A DNA stretch of 47,500 nucleotides from Acidobacteriota bacterium (GCA_003222945.1 QHXM01000158.1:1-47500); one strand, 5' to 3'. Positions 32,750-43,090 are shown, numbered from the stretch's first letter. Notes: a model not told the origin generated them from the sequence alone. A program made the numbers and translations.

Positions 32750-34933
32750 TTATGGGGTTTTCGGCTTCACGTCAGGCTTGCCTTGTGTTTCCTTCGGTTG
32801 AGTCGTCGGCTTCGTGTCCGGCTCGTTTATGCGCTGGCCGCTCGCGCGGTCGAAGACTGCATTTCTTAGAAACTGTTCTGTAGTCCAGGGCGGAGCGTCG
32901 CCGCCCAAATATTTATTGAACCATTCGAGATGCGCTGTGTAGTAGAGCGCCATCTCGTACCAGCTAGGCCAGTGGCCTGCGTTCGAGTAGATGATAAGGC
33001 GCGAAGGAATGTTCATCTTCTGTAGGTCTGTGAAGAAAGAGAGAGACTGCGTGTATGGCACACGGTAATCGCGCTCGCCTGAGATGACGAGCGTGGGCGT
33101 CTTGAAATTCTTGACGTAGTTTGACGGTGACCACTTCTCGTAAAGCTGCGAAGTCCAGGGCACACCCTTCAAATCCCATTCAGGAAACCAGAGTTCTTCC
33201 GTTGCGCCGTGAAACGAGCGAAGGTCGTAGATTCCCATCATGGAGGCAATCGCCTTGAAGCGGTCCGTGTGCCCCTCGAACCACATCATCATGTAGCCGC
33301 CAAAGGACCACCCCATCGCGCCCATGCGATTGCGGTCAACGTAAGGCAATTTTTCCAGCGCGTCCGTCACCTTCATCAAATCTTCAAAGTCGCGCCCGCC
33401 CCAATCGCCCGAAATCTCAGCCGTGTAATCCTGGCCGAAGCCTGTAGAGCCATGCGGGTTCGCAAAAGCCACAACGTAGCCAGCGCCCGGATAGACTTGC
33501 CAGTCGCCGCGAAATGCGTCGGTCCACTGCGACTGCGGACCACCATGAACATTCAGGATCAAAGGATATTTACGCGCGGGATCGAAGTTGTGCGGCTTGA
33601 CTATGAAGACCTGCACTTTAGCGCCGCCTGAGCCTGCGACCCACATGGTTTCGGCGGGACGAACGTCAACTTCGTTCACAAGGTCGTCATTGAAATGCGA
33701 GAGCTTCACGGGCGCGGACGCTTTGCCGTTCGCAATCTCGGCGCTGTAAATCTCGTTAGGCTCACCTACGGAACGCTTGATGTAGATTAAGTGATTCTGA
33801 CCGGGATCGAAGTCGGATGCGTCAATGCTCTTGTCTGCCAGAACCTGTGTGATCGCTTTCGAGTTGATGTCTAAGCGATACAGAGGATTCAGTCCTTCGA
33901 CCTCCGCGAAGAAGTAGATTGACTTGGAATCCTTCGCCCACTCGAACTCGTCAATCCAGTTGCGAAACGATTCAGTCAACACAGTTGACTTTCCTGTCGA
34001 GCGGTCGTAAAGAGCAAGACGAAAGAGATCGGATTCATAACCTGGCTGCTTCTGCATTCTGTAGGCGATGTATTTTCCGTCGGGCGAATATTTCGGACCG
34101 CCGTCGTAAGCTGGATTCGACCCGGTGATGTTACGCGGCTGCGGCTGATTGTCGGCGAGAGAGATAAGCCACAGATCGTTGTTGGTTGAAATCGCAGGAA
34201 CTTGGTCGTGGTTTGAGACATAGACTAGCTCCTTGCTATCCGGTGAAAAATCGTATTGCAGCGGTCCGCCAAGCTGAAACGTAGGAGCGTCGTAATTGCC
34301 GGGCGTGACATCCTTTGTTTCGCCTGTTGCGACGTTGACAATGAAGGTGTGCGTGCGCGTTCCGTCCTTCCAGGCGGTCCAGTGGCGATAGAGAAGACCA
34401 TCTGCAATGTGCGCCTTCAATGGACCTGACTCCCAGCGCTCAGCAATCCTTTTGTTGCAGGGGTCGTCGCCATTGCACTCTGGATAAACGTCTGATGAGA
34501 AAGCTATCCACTTGCCGTCGGGCGACCACAGAGGGTCGGAAACGCCCGTCGAAAGATTCGTCACCTTGTGCCACTCGCCGCCGCCAGCGTTCATCGAGTA
34601 AAGATTCGCGCTGCCCTCTTTCGAGCTTATGAAAAGAATCTGACGACCATCTGGAGAAAAGAGCGGCGAGAACTCGCTTCTATCGCTCACGGTCCACTGG
34701 CGAATGTTTCTTCCGTCAATGTCCATTGCCCACACGTGGCTGTTGCGTCTGGCCCGCGACAGATCGGAGGTCGTGACGACGAAGATTACAGTCTTGCCGT
34801 CGGGCGAAACGTGTATGTCGGAAATGTTCTTAACACGGTAGAGGTCTTCAATCGTGAAGGGACGTTTCTGCGCTTTTGTAGAAGCGAAAGAGAGAAGCAG
34901 CAGAGTAAAGAGCAAGAAAGCGCGACGCATCAT
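32750..34933 (-). CDS. S9 family serine peptidase (DPP/acylaminoacyl-peptidase type)
   Basis: Exported prolyl-oligopeptidase-family enzyme of 727 residues. The start at 34933 (MMRRAFLLF) follows AAAGGAGA and gives a signal peptide ending TKA. A WD40-like/TolB-type beta-propeller occupies about 25-400 (repeated SPDGK motifs). The alpha/beta-hydrolase domain has catalytic Ser in GWSFGGYMM near residue 543, Asp in GERDYRV and His in NAGHWPS. A Pro/Thr/Lys-rich tail follows. The ATG overlaps the stop of the DUF5522 gene by 4 nt. Confidence 0.88.
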   Translation of the reverse strand: MMRRAFLLFTLLLLSFASTKAQKRPFTIEDLYRVKNISDIHVSPDGKTVIFVVTTSDLSRARRNSHVWAMDIDGRNIRQWTVSDRSEFSPLFSPDGRQILFISSKEGSANLYSMNAGGGEWHKVTNLSTGVSDPLWSPDGKWIAFSSDVYPECNGDDPCNKRIAERWESGPLKAHIADGLLYRHWTAWKDGTRTHTFIVNVATGETKDVTPGNYDAPTFQLGGPLQYDFSPDSKELVYVSNHDQVPAISTNNDLWLISLADNQPQPRNITGSNPAYDGGPKYSPDGKYIAYRMQKQPGYESDLFRLALYDRSTGKSTVLTESFRNWIDEFEWAKDSKSIYFFAEVEGLNPLYRLDINSKAITQVLADKSIDASDFDPGQNHLIYIKRSVGEPNEIYSAEIANGKASAPVKLSHFNDDLVNEVDVRPAETMWVAGSGGAKVQVFIVKPHNFDPARKYPLILNVHGGPQSQWTDAFRGDWQVYPGAGYVVAFANPHGSTGFGQDYTAEISGDWGGRDFEDLMKVTDALEKLPYVDRNRMGAMGWSFGGYMMMWFEGHTDRFKAIASMMGIYDLRSFHGATEELWFPEWDLKGVPWTSQLYEKWSPSNYVKNFKTPTLVISGERDYRVPYTQSLSFFTDLQKMNIPSRLIIYSNAGHWPSWYEMALYYTAHLEWFNKYLGGDAPPWTTEQFLRNAVFDRASGQRINEPDTKPTTQPKETQGKPDVKPKTP

Positions 34934-35130
34934 CGTTCGGTCTCCTTTGGATATGGACAGTGCCTGCAACCACTCTGGCAGCAATAGCCGCGTGCGCGTA
35001 GATAACTTGCCGTGAAAACGTAAAGACCATTCTCCAAGTAATAATCTTCGCCTTCGACGAGCGGCTGCTTCAGATTGTTTGCGGGAAGATTATCAGATTG
35101 GTCCGCCTCTATGAAATCTTTGTCGTTCAT
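34930..35130 (-). CDS. DUF5522 small cysteine-motif protein
   Basis: 66 residues. The C-terminal motif ARGYCCQSGCRHCPYP, preceded by YYLENGLYVFTASYLR, is the hallmark of the short DUF5522 family, which probably binds zinc; no function is known. It overlaps the S9 peptidase start by 4 nt (ATGA), so the two are translationally coupled. The pairing may be coincidental. Confidence 0.8.
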   Translation of the reverse strand: MNDKDFIEADQSDNLPANNLKQPLVEGEDYYLENGLYVFTASYLRARGYCCQSGCRHCPYPKETER

Positions 35131-35171
35131 CAGCGTGTAGTTTATTGAAAAGCAAGGATGAAAGAGTAAGG

Positions 35172-35217
35172 GAACGGTGAAAGAGCAAAGGTAAAATTCT
35201 TTCCCCTTTCACCGTTC
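35172..35217. repeat. Heptamer hairpin 15 overlapping a methyltransferase stop codon
   Basis: GAACGGTGAAAG (35172-35183) pairs perfectly with 35206-35217. The upstream methyltransferase gene on the minus strand takes its last codons and its TGA (35209-35211) from the arm. The G/A-rich unit resembles hairpins 2 and 16. Confidence 0.75.
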
Positions 35218-35922
35218 ACCTTCTACCTTATCTTCCGCCTTCCGCCTTGCTTTTCGCCAGACGATAGTGTAGCGCCAGAGTAAGTGACGCTTTATCTTCG
35301 CTTCCGGCAAATGTTCTTCGCACATTCTCTTCACTTCAGTCAAAGTAAGATAGACATCATGCTTGCCGTGCTCTGCCCATGCTTTTCTCACCTCTCGTCG
35401 CGGGAGAAGCCTTCCGGTCTTCCACAGCCGAAGCATTGTATTGACGGGACGGGCCAGAGCGCTCCTAAACAGATCAACGAATCCATCAATTGCAATCAGG
35501 TCCTGTATGACCAGAACACCGCCCGGCGCGAGCGCATCCTTCATCTTACTTAATGCATCGCTCAGCGGAAGATGATGAAGCGTCGCCAGAGACACAACAC
35601 AATCGAAAGATTCCGCAGGATAATCAAGGAGCATAAAATCGCCCAGCACGTATTCAATCTTCTGATGATGATGCGCAGATTGCTCTCGCGCAAGACGAAT
35701 CATCTCAGGCGATAGGTCAATGGCTAAGACACGCTCGGCGCGCTCTGCCAGAACCCTTGTGAAATCTCCCAACCCACAGCCGACATCAAGTACATTCTTA
35801 CAACCGGGCGGGAGTTGGCTTAAAAGATACTTGTGATAGACATCTGCCGATTTGCCTGCGTGCACAGTCAGCCGTGCTATGCGGTCAAAATCTTCTCGAA
35901 CCTGCTCGGTTGATGCAGCCAT
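35209..35922 (-). CDS. Class I SAM-dependent methyltransferase
   Basis: 237 residues from the ATG at 35922, chosen because it follows the upstream stop (35939) by 16 nt; longer in-frame starts overlap that gene. Motif I VLDVGCGLGDFTRVLA near residue 43, acidic motif VLAIDLSPEMIRLA, VLGDFMLLDYPAESFDCVVSLATLHHL and post-motif APGGVLVIQDLI are clear. It belongs to the UbiE/small-molecule type; substrate unknown. The C-terminus EGER is read from hairpin 15. Confidence 0.85.
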   Translation of the reverse strand: MAASTEQVREDFDRIARLTVHAGKSADVYHKYLLSQLPPGCKNVLDVGCGLGDFTRVLAERAERVLAIDLSPEMIRLAREQSAHHHQKIEYVLGDFMLLDYPAESFDCVVSLATLHHLPLSDALSKMKDALAPGGVLVIQDLIAIDGFVDLFRSALARPVNTMLRLWKTGRLLPRREVRKAWAEHGKHDVYLTLTEVKRMCEEHLPEAKIKRHLLWRYTIVWRKARRKAEDKVEGER

Positions 35923-35938
35923 ATCTTTTGAGTGAAGG

Positions 35939-36703
35939 CTATACGTAACCCAGAATCTCGTAAACCTTGCTGCGAACTGCAAGCGGAAACTCGTCGGATG
36001 CGCAGCACCAACGGCACACGAAGTTTATGTCCTGACAATATTCTTCCCGTTGTAATAGAGCGGGATTATCGCGGATGCTCCTTTGAACGGCTTCTGCTGC
36101 TTCATAGAAACTAAGCGGATGATTCTCTTTGCGATAATCCGGCCAGATTTCTACAGCCACTTTCAGATCAACCGTCGCATAAAGCGCCTCGAAATGCTCT
36201 ACATATTTCGGGTCAACCGTACAGCCTTTCGTCGCGGGATAAATAATCGACAGAAGCTTTGCCAGAACATCTTCGGCAGAGACAGTCCTGCAACGCAGAT
36301 TGCCTATAGCGAAATCGGTCAAACGCTCATTAAGCGTTTTTGAGTTTGGAGTGAAAACCTCTATGCGCGTGCTGTATTCTTCATCAACAAGCTGGAGCAG
36401 AACTCCTCCGCCGCCGCGAAGAGGGTGAAAATGGTTGATTAAAAAATCCTGGCTGAGCGAACTGCGAACGCAGTGTAAACCTTCTGCGACCGCGTCAATA
36501 TCGTTAAGGCGAGCCATCTGTCTTCCCATTCCATTTTTCATCAGGTGCAAGGCTGTGGCTATGCTGCCCGTGACGATGAGAGGCTCTTTGAGATGCCGCG
36601 CCAATTTTGAGAGCGAACCTAAACACCTGGCGCTGTCTCTGCTGTCGGCGAATATCTTTTCAAAAGAGCCGCAGCAATTTATCGAAGACTGATCTCTACT
36701 CAT
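35939..36703 (-). CDS. Nucleotidyltransferase-like protein
   Basis: 254 residues. EPLIVTGSIATALHLM followed by RLNDIDAVAEG (GS...D-x-D) resembles the catalytic start of Pol-beta-type nucleotidyltransferases, including AbiEii- and KNTase-like proteins, and an acidic residue in TRIEVFTP could be the third carboxylate. The C-terminal half has many Cys (CQDINFVCRWCC). No antitoxin or resistance partner adjoins it; the neighbour is a methyltransferase gene in the same direction. Function unknown. Confidence 0.55.
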   Translation of the reverse strand: MSRDQSSINCCGSFEKIFADSRDSARCLGSLSKLARHLKEPLIVTGSIATALHLMKNGMGRQMARLNDIDAVAEGLHCVRSSLSQDFLINHFHPLRGGGGVLLQLVDEEYSTRIEVFTPNSKTLNERLTDFAIGNLRCRTVSAEDVLAKLLSIIYPATKGCTVDPKYVEHFEALYATVDLKVAVEIWPDYRKENHPLSFYEAAEAVQRSIRDNPALLQREEYCQDINFVCRWCCASDEFPLAVRSKVYEILGYV

Positions 36704-36785
36704 AACTTCAACAGAAGCCGAGTCGCTTGACTAATGATACAGAGTCTAACCTTATCGCCCAATCTTTACTACTTTCAGTTCGGAC

Positions 36786-37256
36786 CTACCTGGACGCTTG
36801 CAGGATCAACGTCGCGTGAGATGTGACGACGCGCCAACTGCCTTTCACCTTCTCAAACAGATAAGTTATGCGATACTGTCGCTCGAAGGAATCGTCCTTG
36901 AGCTTTCCTTTAATCGTCACACGCGTATTCACGAAAGCCACATTGCCGCTAACCCAAACTTTATCTTCGTTGTGCTGGCTCGATTCAATAACGGCTGTCG
37001 GCGGAGCTTTGTATGAGGCGAGCACCTGCTGTTTAGTCATATGGCTTCCGTCCGGGTTTGTGTGAAAGTAATTGTCCGCGTAGAAACGGTCCAGCGTTGC
37101 CACATCACGTTTGAGGCCAGCCGCAGTGAGAGAATCAAGAAAGGCTATCACCTCTTTCTCAACTTTGATTTGAGCGTTGTTTTGATGGCTATGCCCTTGC
37201 GCAAACGTAGCCTGACAAGCGATGACGACGAGCAGACATAAGAAGAATCGGCGCAT
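36786..37256 (-). CDS. Exported NTF2-like (DUF4440/SnoaL) protein
   Basis: 156 residues. Signal peptide about 1-19 (MRRFFLCLLVVIACQATFA). The mature part has the cone-shaped NTF2 fold pattern: helix with IAFLDSLTAAGLKRDVATLDRFYADNYFHTNPDG, then beta strands VWVSGNVAFVNTRVTIKGK and the closing GSWRVVTSHATLI. DUF4440 proteins are diverse and often uncharacterised. The gene diverges from the first sigma-factor gene. Confidence 0.8.
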   Translation of the reverse strand: MRRFFLCLLVVIACQATFAQGHSHQNNAQIKVEKEVIAFLDSLTAAGLKRDVATLDRFYADNYFHTNPDGSHMTKQQVLASYKAPPTAVIESSQHNEDKVWVSGNVAFVNTRVTIKGKLKDDSFERQYRITYLFEKVKGSWRVVTSHATLILQASR

Positions 37257-37722
37257 ATATCTTCCTCCTTAATTGAGTGGTGACGAGCGCAGGCATTCAA
37301 CCTTAGCGAAGAAAACAAACATGAAAGCCATGCTATCAAGGCGTTGAGTTCAGTGAGTCGTTAATCCATTTTAGAATTGTACACTCCATGTTGGGTAAAT
37401 CCCTTTAGCTTTAACAAGAAATCCTTTAGTTAATTTGGTCAGCATCTCTTTATCTCTTTTCATCAAACAAATGTACTGTGGCAACAGATAAGGGTTGACT
37501 ATTGTATTAGCGAAAGCGAGTTCTGCACAATACTTCTATGTTCAGAAGTTAGTAAATCATTTTTCGGTTAAATCGCTTCTGATAACTATGTCTTCTACAA
37601 TTCCTGCCTCGAATGAAAAGGTGATATTCTCTCGCCCAGCCCGCCGAAAATCTTGTCTGAGATTGTTAATAATCCTGCGCGAGGTGCGTTTTATGTGTGG
37701 AGACCGACTGAAGGAGGAAACC
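37257..37722. other. 466-nt divergent intergenic region, no gene seen
   Basis: AT-richer than its surroundings. An open frame from 37495 enters the sigma-factor gene, but its residues look non-coding and AAGGAGG at 37711-37717 marks the real start downstream. It should hold divergent promoters; TTGACT at 37494-37499 is a possible -35 without a convincing -10. No heptamer hairpin is present. Confidence 0.5.
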
Positions 37723-38283
37723 GTGCAAGCCGCTGTGACGCACCTTAAACCAAAGATTTCGCCGCCTCTGGGAGAGCTTGAAAGACTCTTCCGCGAACAT
37801 AATGATCTGGTCTTTCGCACGGCCTACCGCGTGACCGGAAGCGCCGAAGACGCGGAGGACGTGCTGCAAACAGTCTTCCTGAGATTGGCTAAGCGCGCAG
37901 AGGTTAACTTAGCGCCAAGCCCCGCGAGCTACCTGCACCGAGCAGCCATCAACGCCTCGCTGGATTTGGTCCGCAGCCGAAGCACTGCGAAATCTATCGC
38001 GCTCGAAGAAGTTATTGACGATCTGCCCGAAAGCTCCTCGCTTAATCCAGAGATGGAGCACGAAGATGGCGAGTTGAGAAAACTTATACAGCAGGCGGTT
38101 GCGCGGCTGGGTGCGACGGCGGCAGAGATGTTCGTGCTTCGTTATTTCGAGGGCTACAGTAACAGCGAGATAGCGGAGTTGCTTGATACGTCGCAGATGG
38201 TCGTTGGCGTCACGTTGCACCGCTCGCGCGCGCGTCTTCGCAAAGAGATTGGCAATTATCTGGAGAAACATCATGAAGCGTAA
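37723..38283 (+). CDS. ECF-family RNA polymerase sigma factor (module 1)
   Basis: 186 residues from a GTG set by AAGGAGG 5 nt upstream. Sigma region 2 reads LERLFREHNDLVFRTAYRVTGSAEDAEDVLQTVFLRLAKR, and region 4 reads LGATAAEMFVLRYFEGYSNSEIAELLDTSQMVVGVTLHRSRARLRKEI. Overlaps its anti-sigma gene by 11 nt, the usual arrangement for an ECF pair. Probably drives its own module and perhaps the ABC exporter further downstream. Confidence 0.9.
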   Translation: MQAAVTHLKPKISPPLGELERLFREHNDLVFRTAYRVTGSAEDAEDVLQTVFLRLAKRAEVNLAPSPASYLHRAAINASLDLVRSRSTAKSIALEEVIDDLPESSSLNPEMEHEDGELRKLIQQAVARLGATAAEMFVLRYFEGYSNSEIAELLDTSQMVVGVTLHRSRARLRKEIGNYLEKHHEA

Positions 38284-40788
38284 TCGAAAGGAACTAGACG
38301 AAGTCCTAGACCGCGTCGCTGCCGGAATTCGCAGCGAAGAGATGGACGCTGAAGTTGTAAAGAGCGCTGCGGACCGCGTATGGGCGCGACTCTCGAAAGA
38401 GACTCTTGGCGAACTGCCTGAGACGAAAACGGTGGAAGAGATTCGTGGCTGTGCAGACTTTCAGGCGCTCATACCTGCCTACCTGCGCAAGGAGTTGTCG
38501 GAAGCGCGTGCGCTCTTACTTGAAGACCACACGCGCGAGTGCATTCCTTGTCGCAAGGCTCTGAAAGCTGCGCGAAGCGGCGACGCTCAAGCTGTGTCCA
38601 CAGTTCAACCCGTTAAGAGGCTGACGCGCACGAGCGCGCAAACGCCTATCTGGAAATGGGCGATTGCGGCGACGCTCATCATCGGAATCGGTCTTGTTGT
38701 TTTCAACGCCTATCGTCGTTTCGCCGTTGGTGAAGCGCGCGCGACTGTGCAGGCTGCGAACGGCGCTGTCTATAGAGTCACGGATTCGGAGAGCCGCGCA
38801 ATCGGCGTTGGCGAAGCAATCAGTCGTGGCGAGAGAATCCGCACGGCTAAGGATTCGGACGCGGTTGTGAAGTTGGAGGACGGATCATTAGTTGAGATGC
38901 GCGAGCGGTCCGAGCTATCACTCAGCCAGAACACGGACGGCACGACCATTCACTTGAATCGCGGCAACGTTATCGTTGAAGCTGCGAAGCAACGCGGAGG
39001 CCACTTGTACGTTGCTACGGACGATGCGCTAGTCTCCGTCACGGGCACAATCTTTTCAGTCAACAACGGCACTAAGGGTTCGCGCGTCTCCGTCATAGAG
39101 GGCGAAGTCCACGTCAATCACGCAGGAGACGAGAAGGTTCTTCATCCGGGCGATCAGACGACGACCAATGCTAGCCTTGAGCGAGTTCCGATTCAAGAGG
39201 AAATCAGTTGGAGTCGAAACGCTGAGCGATATGTGAAGTTGATTGGCGAACTCACGGCGCTTAGTCATGAGCTTAACAAGAGAGTCCCGCGCCCCGGCGT
39301 TCGATACTCAACGCGCCTGCTTGACCTGATGCCCGAAGGAACGGTCCTCTATGCGGCATTGCCGAATCTCGCAAACACGCTCGTAGAATCGCACCGCATC
39401 ATGAAGGAGCGCATAGAGCAGAACGCTGCTTTGCGCGAGTGGTGGCAGAAGAATCGAGGACAAAAGGGTGAAGCGGAACTTGATCGAATAATCGAAGAGA
39501 TAAATCAGTTCGGCAAGTATCTAGGCTCTGAGATTGTTGCGAGCGCACGCATGGGCGAGCGTGGACCGGAAGACCCGCTTGTTCTGGCAGAGTTGAGCGA
39601 TGCAGCTAGTTTTCGTTCATACCTTGAACAGAAAATTGCGTCTCTCACTTCGACAGAGAAAGGTGCGCCGAAGATTCGCATCATTGATGATCCGATGGAT
39701 GCGACGCAAGCGAGCAACGGAAAGAATGAAATCCTGATCTGGATTAACGGCGATCTGCTTGCAGCCGCGCCGCGCCTGGAACAGTTGCAACAGCTTGCGA
39801 CTAGAATGAAAGCGCCTGACTCGAACACCTTCAAGACGACTTCTTTCTATCAGCGTCTTGCCGAGACTTATAAAGCTGGCGCCGGGCTAATCGTCGCCGC
39901 GGACCTTGAGAAGATAATCGACCAGCTTGTGCGCGAGAACTCCGGGGACGCAAACGACGCGAAGCGCAATGAGATTTTCAAGCAAGTGGGCTTGATGAGC
40001 CTCAAGCATTTCGTAGTAGAACAAAAGGACGTTGAAGGAAAAACTAACAGCCGTGCGATGCTGACGTTCAAGGAGCAGCGCACAGGTATTGCCTCATGGC
40101 TAGCAGCGCCCATTTCGCAGCGCCATTGGGCGGAGAGTTCGCTTTCGCTATTGACGGACCAATTCTGCCGACGCCTTCCTGGAAGATTGTCTTCGAGGTT
40201 TACGATCAGGCGCGCTTGCAGCAAACATTTGAGCGCGTGGTCGAGAAGTTAAACGAATGGGCTGCAAAGGAAGGCCGGAGCGGTCTTCAGTGGGAGAGAA
40301 GCGAGAGCGGCGGGCACACCTTCTACACTCTGAAGTCGCTTGCTTACGGCGTGGAACTTCATTACACATACGCCAATGGCTATCTAATCGCCGCGCCGAG
40401 CCGCGCGCTCGTGGAACGCGCTCTAAAATATAACGAGTCGGGTTACACCTTGCTTCGCTCGCCGCGCTTCACCTCGACTCTGCCTGCGGACGGCAACGCA
40501 AACTTCTCCGCAATCTTCTATCACGACCTTGCGCCGCTGCTTGCGCCAGTCGCGGGGCAGGTGGAGAAGGCTGTGCCTGATGAGCAACAAAAGGTTTTGA
40601 AGAACGCGGCGGAAGCTCCGCCAACACTCGCCTACGCTTACGCGCAGGGCGACCGCATAATCTTCGCTTCAAACAGCGAAGGTGGACCGTTCGGCCTGAG
40701 TCCTGCGACTCTGATGGGTCTGCCAAACTCATTCGAGATGCAGCACATTCTTGATAAAGGGATGCATGTGGAGAAGGTCGAACGCTAG
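38273..40788 (+). pseudogene. Large zinc-type anti-sigma factor with FecR domain, frame-broken
   Basis: Frame 1 runs from 38273 to a stop at 40252, but homologous-looking sequence ends about 40111 (GIASWLAAP) and resumes in another frame at about 40112 (FAAPLGGEFAFAIDGPILPTPSWK), ending at 40788. Domains: zinc-type anti-sigma site with His86, Cys90 and Cys93; one transmembrane helix about 127-146; periplasmic FecR-like beta domain about 155-290 ([51 protein letters not shown]); then a long helical region and a C-terminal domain of unknown function. Several dozen residues seem to be missing at the break. GCAGCGCC occurs twice there, 7 nt apart. Without the break it would be an unusually large anti-sigma factor. 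Confidence 0.75.
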
Positions 40789-40823
40789 TTAAACCGGTTA
40801 CTTGAATGAACAGGAGAATCGAA

Positions 40824-41102
40824 ATGAACAATCTGAAAAGCTATCTGCTTGCCGCAGTGGGAATCGTTAGTCTCATTGCTGCTTTCACTCTAAATATTGT
40901 GAGAGCGAACAACGCTGATACTGCAACGGTTTCTTCTACGTCTCATTTTAAGCTGGGCAGAACCTATCTGTTAATGCCCGCGAATGGAACAGGCAATATC
41001 AAATGTAAAGTTACAGAAGTTGATGGCGCCTGGCTTGGTTGCGAAGGCTTAAATGAGTTAGTGAATACAAACACAATGATGACTGAGCTTGACCTAAAGT
41101 AG
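40824..41102 (+). CDS. Small exported protein
   Basis: 92 residues. Signal peptide about 1-29 (YLLAAVGIVSLIAAFTLNIVRA). The mature part is a single small beta-type domain (FKLGRTYLLMPANGTGNIKCKVTEVDGAWLGCEG) with two Cys that could form a disulfide. AGGAGA precedes the ATG; an ATG 18 nt upstream is less likely. It sits between the anti-sigma gene and the ABC genes and may belong to the same regulon. No family recognised. Confidence 0.6.
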   Translation: MNNLKSYLLAAVGIVSLIAAFTLNIVRANNADTATVSSTSHFKLGRTYLLMPANGTGNIKCKVTEVDGAWLGCEGLNELVNTNTMMTELDLK

Positions 41103-41259
41103 AGACTCTCAAGGTTTGTTGAAGATTTGATCGTGTGCTAAATGGGCGCGGCCTTTGGGCTTGAGGTTTGTTTGGAGCTACTGTTGGAAGATCGGCCTGA
41201 TGGACTTTAACGAATCCTACTCTGCTCGCTTCATCAAGAGCCATTGAGCTTTGATTGAT

Positions 41260-42189
41260 ATGAAACCTGTCATTGATCTAAACGGTCTGAGCGTTCAGTT
41301 CGGCGAGAAGCAGATATTGAAAGACCTGACGGCGGAGTTGCGCGGGCGTGCTATCGGTCTGCTTGGTCCGAACGGCGCAGGCAAGACTACGCTCATTCAC
41401 ACGCTTCTGGGCTTTCATCCGCCGTCGAGCGGCACAGCGCACATCTTCGGACAGGAGATCATGGCGGGCGCGGAAGAGATACGAGCGTTCATAGGCTACA
41501 TGCCGGAGCGCGATTCGTTCATTGCGAAGATGTCTTGCGTACATTTCGTTCGTCTGATGGCTGAGCTTTCAGGCTTGCCGTCGGATGCGGCGTTGGAGCG
41601 AGCGCACGAGGCGCTCTTTTACGTCGGGCTTGGCGAAGCTCGTTACAGAACGCTTGAAACTTACTCGCTTGGCATGAAGCAGTTGGCGAAACTCGCGCAG
41701 GCGATTGTTCATGGTCCGAAGTTAATTATCTTGGACGAGCCTACGAACGGGCTTGACCCGCCGACGCGTCTGCGCATGATTCGACTCATACGCGAGATAA
41801 GAGACGGCCATCAGGCGCACATACTTATTTCGTCACACCTGCTGCGCGACGTTGAAGAGTGCTGCGAAGAGATTTTGATATTGAAGGAAGGTCGCATAGC
41901 TACTTATTGCAATCTGGAAGAGGAACGCAAAGCCAATCGGAAATTTCTTGAGATGGAGACGCGCGGGGACAGTCGCGCGTTCGTAGAAGCAATCGGGCGC
42001 ATGGGTTGTGAATATGCTCTGACAAATGAGCGGAGAGTCAAGCTCGTTCTTCAAAACGGAGTCGAGATACGCGACCTATACAAGCTTGCTGCCGAGCAAA
42101 AGGTGCAGATTCGTCGGCTCAATTACAAGCGCGATTCATTGGAAGATATCTTTCTCAAAGCGATGGAGAACGAAAATGGCGGTCTATGA
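41260..42189 (+). CDS. ABC transporter ATPase 1
   Basis: 309 residues. Walker A GPNGAGKT near residue 38, Q-loop region [10 protein letters not shown] (with Met-Pro-Glu, as in the CcmA/DrrA-like exporters), signature YSLGMKQ, Walker [13 protein letters not shown], switch His in ISSHLL. A C-terminal extension of about 100 residues is typical of the multidrug/bacteriocin-resistance type. The end overlaps permease 1 by 14 nt, so the subunits are coupled. Confidence 0.92.
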   Translation: MKPVIDLNGLSVQFGEKQILKDLTAELRGRAIGLLGPNGAGKTTLIHTLLGFHPPSSGTAHIFGQEIMAGAEEIRAFIGYMPERDSFIAKMSCVHFVRLMAELSGLPSDAALERAHEALFYVGLGEARYRTLETYSLGMKQLAKLAQAIVHGPKLIILDEPTNGLDPPTRLRMIRLIREIRDGHQAHILISSHLLRDVEECCEEILILKEGRIATYCNLEEERKANRKFLEMETRGDSRAFVEAIGRMGCEYALTNERRVKLVLQNGVEIRDLYKLAAEQKVQIRRLNYKRDSLEDIFLKAMENENGGL

Positions 42190-43090
42190 GCACACCTACA
42201 AGCAGTATGCGGGCGAAGTGACGCCACGTTGGTCGCGCTTTCTTATCTTGCCGCGTCACTCTTATCGAAGCATCTTTCAGTCGAAGTTTTTCATAGCCTA
42301 CTTTATCTTTTGCTTAGCGTGGCCGCTCGTCTGCTCCGTTCTTATATACCTGCATCACAACACAGAGGCGCTGGCTGTTATGGAGTTGGCCGTGAGAAGA
42401 CTCGTGCCCGTAGATGCGGAGTTCTTTCAAAACTTCGTCGTCTATCAGGGAATGGCCGCCTTCGGTTTGACACTTTTGGTTGGACCGCCGCTCATCTCGC
42501 GCGACCAGACGAACAACGCATTGCCGCTCTATCTCTCTCGCCCCTTCTCGCGCGCAGAGTATGTCCTGGGCAAGATGTCCGTGCTGCTTATCTTGCTCTC
42601 GCTCATCACCTGGATTCCGGGTCTGCTGCTCTTTCTCTTTCAATCTTATCTTGAAGGCTGGGCGTGGTTCGCACAGAACATAAGAATCGCGGGCGCGATC
42701 TTTTTAGGAAGCTGGATTTGGATTCTTCTCCTGGCGTTGATGTCGCTGGCGATCTCCTCCTGGGTTAAATGGAGAATGGCAGCGAGCGCCGCGCTGATAG
42801 GAGTCTTCTTCATTCCGTCGGCCTTCGCAGAAGTTATCAACCGCATCTTCTACACGCGCTGGGGAGATTTAATAAGTTTGCGAGCGCTGATTGGAGCGGC
42901 ATGGGCGGGTCTCTTCGGAACGTTTGTGAGACAGGCCGGGCGCATACGCAGCTTTAACCCACGACGCACACTCTTCGTTGATCTGTTTCAACCTCCGCTG
43001 TGGAGCGCCTGGCTCATGCTATTCGCCATCTGCGCGGTCTGTCTGCTGCTGCTCTACCGAAAGGTGAGAGCTTACGAGGTGGTGAACTGA
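42176..43090 (+). CDS. ABC transporter permease 1
   Basis: 304 residues, about six transmembrane helices (for example [44 protein letters not shown], and the C-terminal [15 protein letters not shown]). A conserved segment [31 protein letters not shown] resembles ABC-2-type export permeases. Its stop overlaps the start of ATPase 2 by one base (TGATG). Substrate unknown. Confidence 0.88.
   Translation: MAVYEHTYKQYAGEVTPRWSRFLILPRHSYRSIFQSKFFIAYFIFCLAWPLVCSVLIYLHHNTEALAVMELAVRRLVPVDAEFFQNFVVYQGMAAFGLTLLVGPPLISRDQTNNALPLYLSRPFSRAEYVLGKMSVLLILLSLITWIPGLLLFLFQSYLEGWAWFAQNIRIAGAIFLGSWIWILLLALMSLAISSWVKWRMAASAALIGVFFIPSAFAEVINRIFYTRWGDLISLRALIGAAWAGLFGTFVRQAGRIRSFNPRRTLFVDLFQPPLWSAWLMLFAICAVCLLLLYRKVRAYEVVN

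Noticed and set aside
37495-37722. N-terminal extension of sigma factor 1
   Set aside because: No similarity to sigma region 1 or 2, and a strong AAGGAGG precedes the GTG at 37723.
40090-40130. Programmed ribosomal frameshift in the FecR-type anti-sigma gene
   Set aside because: No slippery heptanucleotide or stimulatory structure was seen, and the protein also appears to lack several dozen residues, so a deletion explains it better.
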